The notes under the pieces were generated by a model that saw nothing but the letters and a program-made list of their open reading frames with translations, was not told where the DNA came from and made no database searches. Of a stretch of 13,408 nt of DNA, positions 11,645-13,408 are shown piece by piece. This DNA is from Thermoplasmatota archaeon (lineage in GTDB: Archaea; Thermoplasmatota; E2; JACPAO01; JAHFTW01), in NCBI GenBank assembly GCA_028289805.1, contig JANQNI010000153.1, forward strand, positions 1 to 13,408, given 5' to 3'. Positions within the stretch are counted from its first letter, which is position 1. Each line of letters starts with the position of its first letter. Made by a program: the position numbers and the translations under genes.

Positions 11645-11687
11645 GCTTCATGGCGGACATCCCTCGCACCCACGAGGGGCGGTCAGC
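11645..11687 (-). other. Decayed rRNA promoter unit without TATA box
   Basis: At the position expected from the spacing, the box reads TCGTGGG (11669-11675) instead of TCATATA. ATGTC still lies at the same offset (11655-11660), followed by CGCCATG as in P2. It sits 126 bp from P2 and 121 bp from P3, filling the double-length gap. It probably does not work as a TATA promoter. Confidence 0.55.
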
Positions 11688-11770
11688 GGGCGGGTCGGTT
11701 GTGGCGGCCAGAGGCCACCGACCGTCGCGCCGGGGCGCGGCGGTCGCGTGGGTCGTCCAGCGGACGTCCC

Positions 11771-11813
11771 GGATGGCGGCCGACATGGGACCCCTATATG
11801 AGCGCTGCGGGCC
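11771..11813 (-). promoter_or_regulatory. rRNA promoter P2
   Basis: The TATA box reads TCATATA on the minus strand (11795-11801), with TGTCGGC at offset 17 (11779-11785). The upstream block CGGGCCCGCAGC is nearly identical to that of P3, which suggests a recent duplication. Confidence 0.73.
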
Positions 11814-11899
11814 CGGACGGCCAAGAGGACCGGTTCCGGCGGAGCGCCCCTGCGGGCACAGGTCGGCTGCTGGGGCCAGAACCCCTCAAGAGGCGTTCC

Positions 11900-11942
11900 G
11901 GGAGCCCCGCGACACAGGTCCCCTATATGACCGTTGAGGCGC
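11900..11942 (-). promoter_or_regulatory. rRNA promoter P1 (farthest from 16S)
   Basis: The TATA box reads TCATATA on the minus strand (11924-11930), with TGTCGCG at offset 17 (11908-11914) and CTCAACGG at the BRE position. It is 129 bp upstream of P2 and about 120 bp past the stop of the Toprim gene. No further unit was seen upstream. Confidence 0.7.
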
Positions 11943-12047
11943 CCCGTGGCAGGGAACCCCTTCTTGGTGCCCATGCAAGTTGAGGTTGTCGCCCCGGGGC
12001 CCGGAGCGGAAGCACCCTCCGACCTGCGCACCCCCGGAGGATCCGCG

Positions 12048-12461
12048 CTACGGACCGCGGCCCCCCACCTGGCCCCGGAGGGCGTCCAAGTCCGAGGGCA
12101 GCTCCTCGACCGCCTTGACGCGGGCGGCGACGGCGATGCGGCGGCGCACGTCGTTGTCCAGGCGGACGCGGCCGGCGAGCCCGTGGACGACGCGGTCCTG
12201 GAGGCGGCCGCCGGTGCGGTCCCAGTCCATGAGGACGATGAGGCACGGCCAGTCGGTGGCGGCGGCCATCTCGGCGACCTCGTCGATGCGGACCTGGAGG
12301 GACGCGCCCGCGTTGAGCAGGAGGTGGGTGCCGCCGACGCCGAGGACCTCCAGGGCCTTCGCGTCGTTGCGCCCCTCGACGAGGATGGCGTTGCCGGCGG
12401 CGCGCTCGCGCAGGTCCCCGAGGGCACGCTCGAGGGCGTCGAGGCGTTCGCGCAGGTTCAC
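12048..12461 (-). CDS. Small Toprim-domain protein, UPF0292/COG1658 type
   Basis: This is a 137-residue protein with the layout of archaeal small Toprim proteins: a short N-terminal helix with repeated Leu/Arg/Glu, the motif VEGRNDAKAL with the Toprim glutamate Glu29, then LMDWDRTG with the DxD pair Asp79 and Asp81, and an Arg-rich stretch before a VEELP motif. Toprim folds bind Mg2+ and act in phosphotransfer or nuclease reactions; the precise role of this archaeal family is unsettled. COG1658 also includes RNase M5, the bacterial 5S rRNA maturase. The GTG start at 12461 is chosen because GGAGGGG (12467-12473) lies 5 nt upstream; the frame is open further upstream but that part looks non-coding. 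It is the gene directly upstream of the rRNA promoter array on the same strand. It is full length for the family. Confidence 0.88.
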   Translation of the reverse strand: MNLRERLDALERALGDLRERAAGNAILVEGRNDAKALEVLGVGGTHLLLNAGASLQVRIDEVAEMAAATDWPCLIVLMDWDRTGGRLQDRVVHGLAGRVRLDNDVRRRIAVAARVKAVEELPSDLDALRGQVGGRGP

Positions 12462-12466
12462 GACAT

Positions 12467-12473
12467 CCCCTCC
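12467..12473 (-). promoter_or_regulatory. Shine-Dalgarno deciding the Toprim GTG start
   Basis: GGAGGGG on the minus strand, 5 nt before the GTG at 12461, complementary to the 16S anti-SD. It supports a 137-residue product over the 170-residue reading from an upstream ATG. Confidence 0.75.
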
Positions 12474-12486
12474 AGGAGGCGGAAGG

Positions 12487-12506
12487 CCGCGCCGCCGGCG
12501 GCGCGG
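12487..12506. repeat. Perfect 20-bp palindrome before the Toprim gene
   Basis: CCGCGCCGCC is followed directly by GGCGGCGCGG, with no mismatch and no spacer. It lies 13 bp upstream of the Shine-Dalgarno and 25 bp from the start codon. It could be an operator for a dimeric regulator or an RNA hairpin in the 5' leader. In such GC-rich DNA, chance palindromes are commoner than usual. Confidence 0.6.
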
Positions 12507-12767
12507 AGTCGAACGGCATCCTGCCTGGGCACGAAACGACGATGGATGCGCGCGGGTCATGGTCGTGTCGAAGCGGGGCCGCCCCCGCCGGCAGCCTCAA
12601 GACGGGCGGCACCCCATGGAGTCGTGCCCGACCCGAAGACGCCGGGGAGGCCGCCCTCGTGGCGGACGGTGATGCGGCGTGCAAAGGCCGGGCGACAGGA
12701 GACAGGCAACATCCCGCGGAGTCGTGATGCGGGACACCACTGGACTCCAAGACACCGGCCTCGAGCC

Positions 12768-12802
12768 GGGACCCCTGGCCGTGCCCTTCCTGGGCGGGTC
12801 CC
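12768..12802. other. Branched hairpin in the intergenic region
   Basis: GGGACCC (12768-12774) pairs with GGGTCCC (12796-12802). Nested inside, GCCC (12783-12786) pairs with GGGC (12792-12795) around a 5-nt loop, leaving an 8-nt one-sided bulge. It may be a transcription end signal for guaAA or part of a structured RNA. Confidence 0.4.
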
Positions 12803-12818
12803 CCACCGAGCTTCCAGA

Positions 12819-12830
12819 CGTGACGTCACG
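12819..12830. repeat. 12-bp perfect palindrome
   Basis: CGTGACGTCACG is a perfect palindrome in the intergenic region, with a core (TGACGTCA) less GC-rich than its surroundings. It has the form of a dimer-binding operator, but no promoter beside it was recognised. Confidence 0.4.
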
Positions 12831-13010
12831 CGATGAGGGCGGGACAACCTCGGACCAGGACAACGCCGCGACCACGCGCAAGCCTTCCCCCGCGAGTCCC
12901 ATCTGCTGCCTCGGCTTCGGCTCGGGTATGGGCGCGGGGTGATGCCATGGCCGGGTCAGACCCTCGACGGGGCCGTCATCGGTCCAGGATGAACGGGGTT
13001 GTTACGGAAT

Positions 13011-13028
13011 GGGCAGCGGCGGCTTTCG
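13011..13028. repeat. 18-bp direct repeat, copy 1
   Basis: GGGCAGCGGCGGCTTTCG occurs here and again at 13082-13099, an offset of 71 bp, with no extension of the identity on either side. Confidence 0.6.
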
Positions 13029-13081
13029 AGCGCAGCGAGGAAGGCGCACTGCACCGTCCGGGGCCGCCCCGGGCGCGGGTC

Positions 13082-13099
13082 GGGCAGCGGCGGCTTTCG
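13082..13099. repeat. 18-bp direct repeat, copy 2
   Basis: Second exact copy of the 18-bp repeat, 137 bp from the guaAA stop. The function is unknown. Confidence 0.6.
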
Positions 13100-13235
13100 T
13101 CTCCAACAGGAGGACGCAAGGAGGCCGGAGGCCCAATCGCAGGAATTCGCGTATTGGCGCGACTTCCCCATCCTGGGCCCGATGCCCCACCACCCCGACC
13201 GACAAACAGGCCGGGGGCTGGGGACCGTCCCTGAA

Positions 13236-13408
13236 TCAGTTCGTCGCCTCGCGCTGGGCGCGGTGCTCCTCGCAGATCCGGAGGAAGTTGCGGAACATCT
13301 GCGCCCCCGCGGTGGTGTGCTCCACCTCGGGGTGGAATTGCATCCCGAACAGGGGGCGCTCCTTGTGGCGCATGACCTGGACGGGGCAGGTCTCGGAGCT
13401 GGCGAGCA
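13236..13408 (-). CDS. guaAA: GMP synthase, glutamine amidotransferase subunit (C-terminal part)
   Basis: About 56 C-terminal residues are visible; the gene continues beyond the window. The segment contains CPVQVMRHKERPLFGMQFHPE, the end of a class I glutamine amidotransferase domain, with the His and Glu of the catalytic triad in FHPE, followed by VEHT and a final MFRNFLRIC helix. This matches the GATase part of GMP synthase, which supplies ammonia for converting XMP to GMP. The protein stops directly after the domain, so this is the separate archaeal subunit A rather than the fused bacterial form, whose ATP-pyrophosphatase domain would follow. It is on the same strand as the Toprim gene but about 775 bp from it, so a shared operon is unlikely. 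Confidence 0.92.
   Translation of the reverse strand, partial: LASSETCPVQVMRHKERPLFGMQFHPEVEHTTAGAQMFRNFLRICEEHRAQREATN

Larger units (their letters stand above)
12507..13235. other. Long intergenic region without a convincing gene
   Basis: About 730 bp separate the Toprim leader from guaAA. Open frames on both strands lack SD sites and recognisable motifs, and their composition is Pro/Arg/Ser-rich as in GC-rich shadow frames. The region holds several inverted repeats: CCCGC/GCGGG around 12715-12732, CCGGC/GCCGG at 12755-12769, a 7+4-bp branched hairpin at 12768-12802, and a 12-bp palindrome at 12819-12830. It also holds an 18-bp direct repeat. No tRNA, SRP or RNase P RNA signature was found by eye. 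Confidence 0.55.

Noticed and set aside
11176..11930. TATATGA repeats read as plus-strand promoters
   Set aside because: No plus-strand gene follows, and the conserved BRE-like and TGTCGGC blocks flank the boxes in the minus orientation that leads to 16S.
10982..11937. Several overlapping frames of 120-252 codons on both strands of the promoter array
   Set aside because: They contain the repeated promoter units as repeated peptides, lack SD sites, and none has a recognisable domain.
12495..12530. Possible tRNA from a GTTCGACTCC sequence on the minus strand
   Set aside because: The flanking bases do not form a T-stem or acceptor stem, so the T-loop-like string is accidental.
11934..12836. 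300-codon plus-strand frame opposite the Toprim gene
   Set aside because: It is the antisense of a gene with clear Toprim motifs and a good SD.
12833..13234. 133-codon plus-strand frame in the intergenic region
   Set aside because: It is Arg/Pro/Gly/Ala-rich with no SD or motif, and it runs across the direct repeats. A short orphan gene cannot be excluded, but nothing supports it.
12507..13235. SRP RNA or RNase P RNA in the long intergenic region
   Set aside because: I looked for their conserved cores on both strands and found none; a covariance-model search would be decisive.

Overview
The window carries a complete archaeal rRNA operon, with a few protein genes on either side. Both the 16S and 23S genes are archaeal by their signature sites. 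The operon lies on the minus strand in the order 16S, tRNA-Ala(UGC), 23S, 5S. Protein-coding DNA is very GC-rich with strong third-position GC, but the proteins are not markedly acidic, which argues against a halophilic archaeon. The 16S 5' end and early helices look more like Thermoplasmatota and marine euryarchaeal groups than haloarchaea. That placement is an impression, not a phylogeny.

Left flank (1-1686, plus strand): the tail of an unidentified gene, a polytopic membrane protein resembling the YjdF/DUF2238 family, and a double-anchored extracytoplasmic beta-rich protein. Their stops and starts overlap, and Shine-Dalgarno sequences match the anti-SD of the 16S gene in this window. They end 7 bp from the convergent stop of a large Upf1-type SF1 helicase (1687-5748, minus). 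The helicase has a zinc-binding motif at each end and a long RGG/basic tail, and it starts about 100 bp downstream of the 5S gene on the same strand.

rRNA operon (5846-10855, minus): both 16S and 23S are flanked by complementary arms that form canonical bulge-helix-bulge motifs (4-bp central helix, two 3-nt bulges), the substrate of archaeal splicing endonuclease. The outer 16S arm carries an extra hairpin on one strand. Upstream, from about 11150 to 11945, are six TATA-box promoters (TCATATA) plus one unit that lost its TATA box. They are spaced 108-138 bp apart, and a T(G/C)TCG(GC) block sits at the same distance from every TATA box. This array is the most striking non-coding structure in the window.

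Right flank (12048-13408, minus): a small Toprim protein of the UPF0292/COG1658 type, the broad group that also holds the bacterial 5S maturase RNase M5. It lies directly upstream of the rRNA promoters and has a perfect 20-bp palindrome just before its ribosome-binding site. Next comes about 755 bp without a convincing gene but with several hairpins, palindromes and an 18-bp direct repeat. Last is the C-terminus of the GMP synthase glutamine amidotransferase subunit.

The organisation suggests an rRNA production locus flanked by candidate RNA-handling proteins (Toprim and Upf1-like helicase). A functional link between them is inference from position only. No CRISPR array, insertion sequence or prophage gene was seen.
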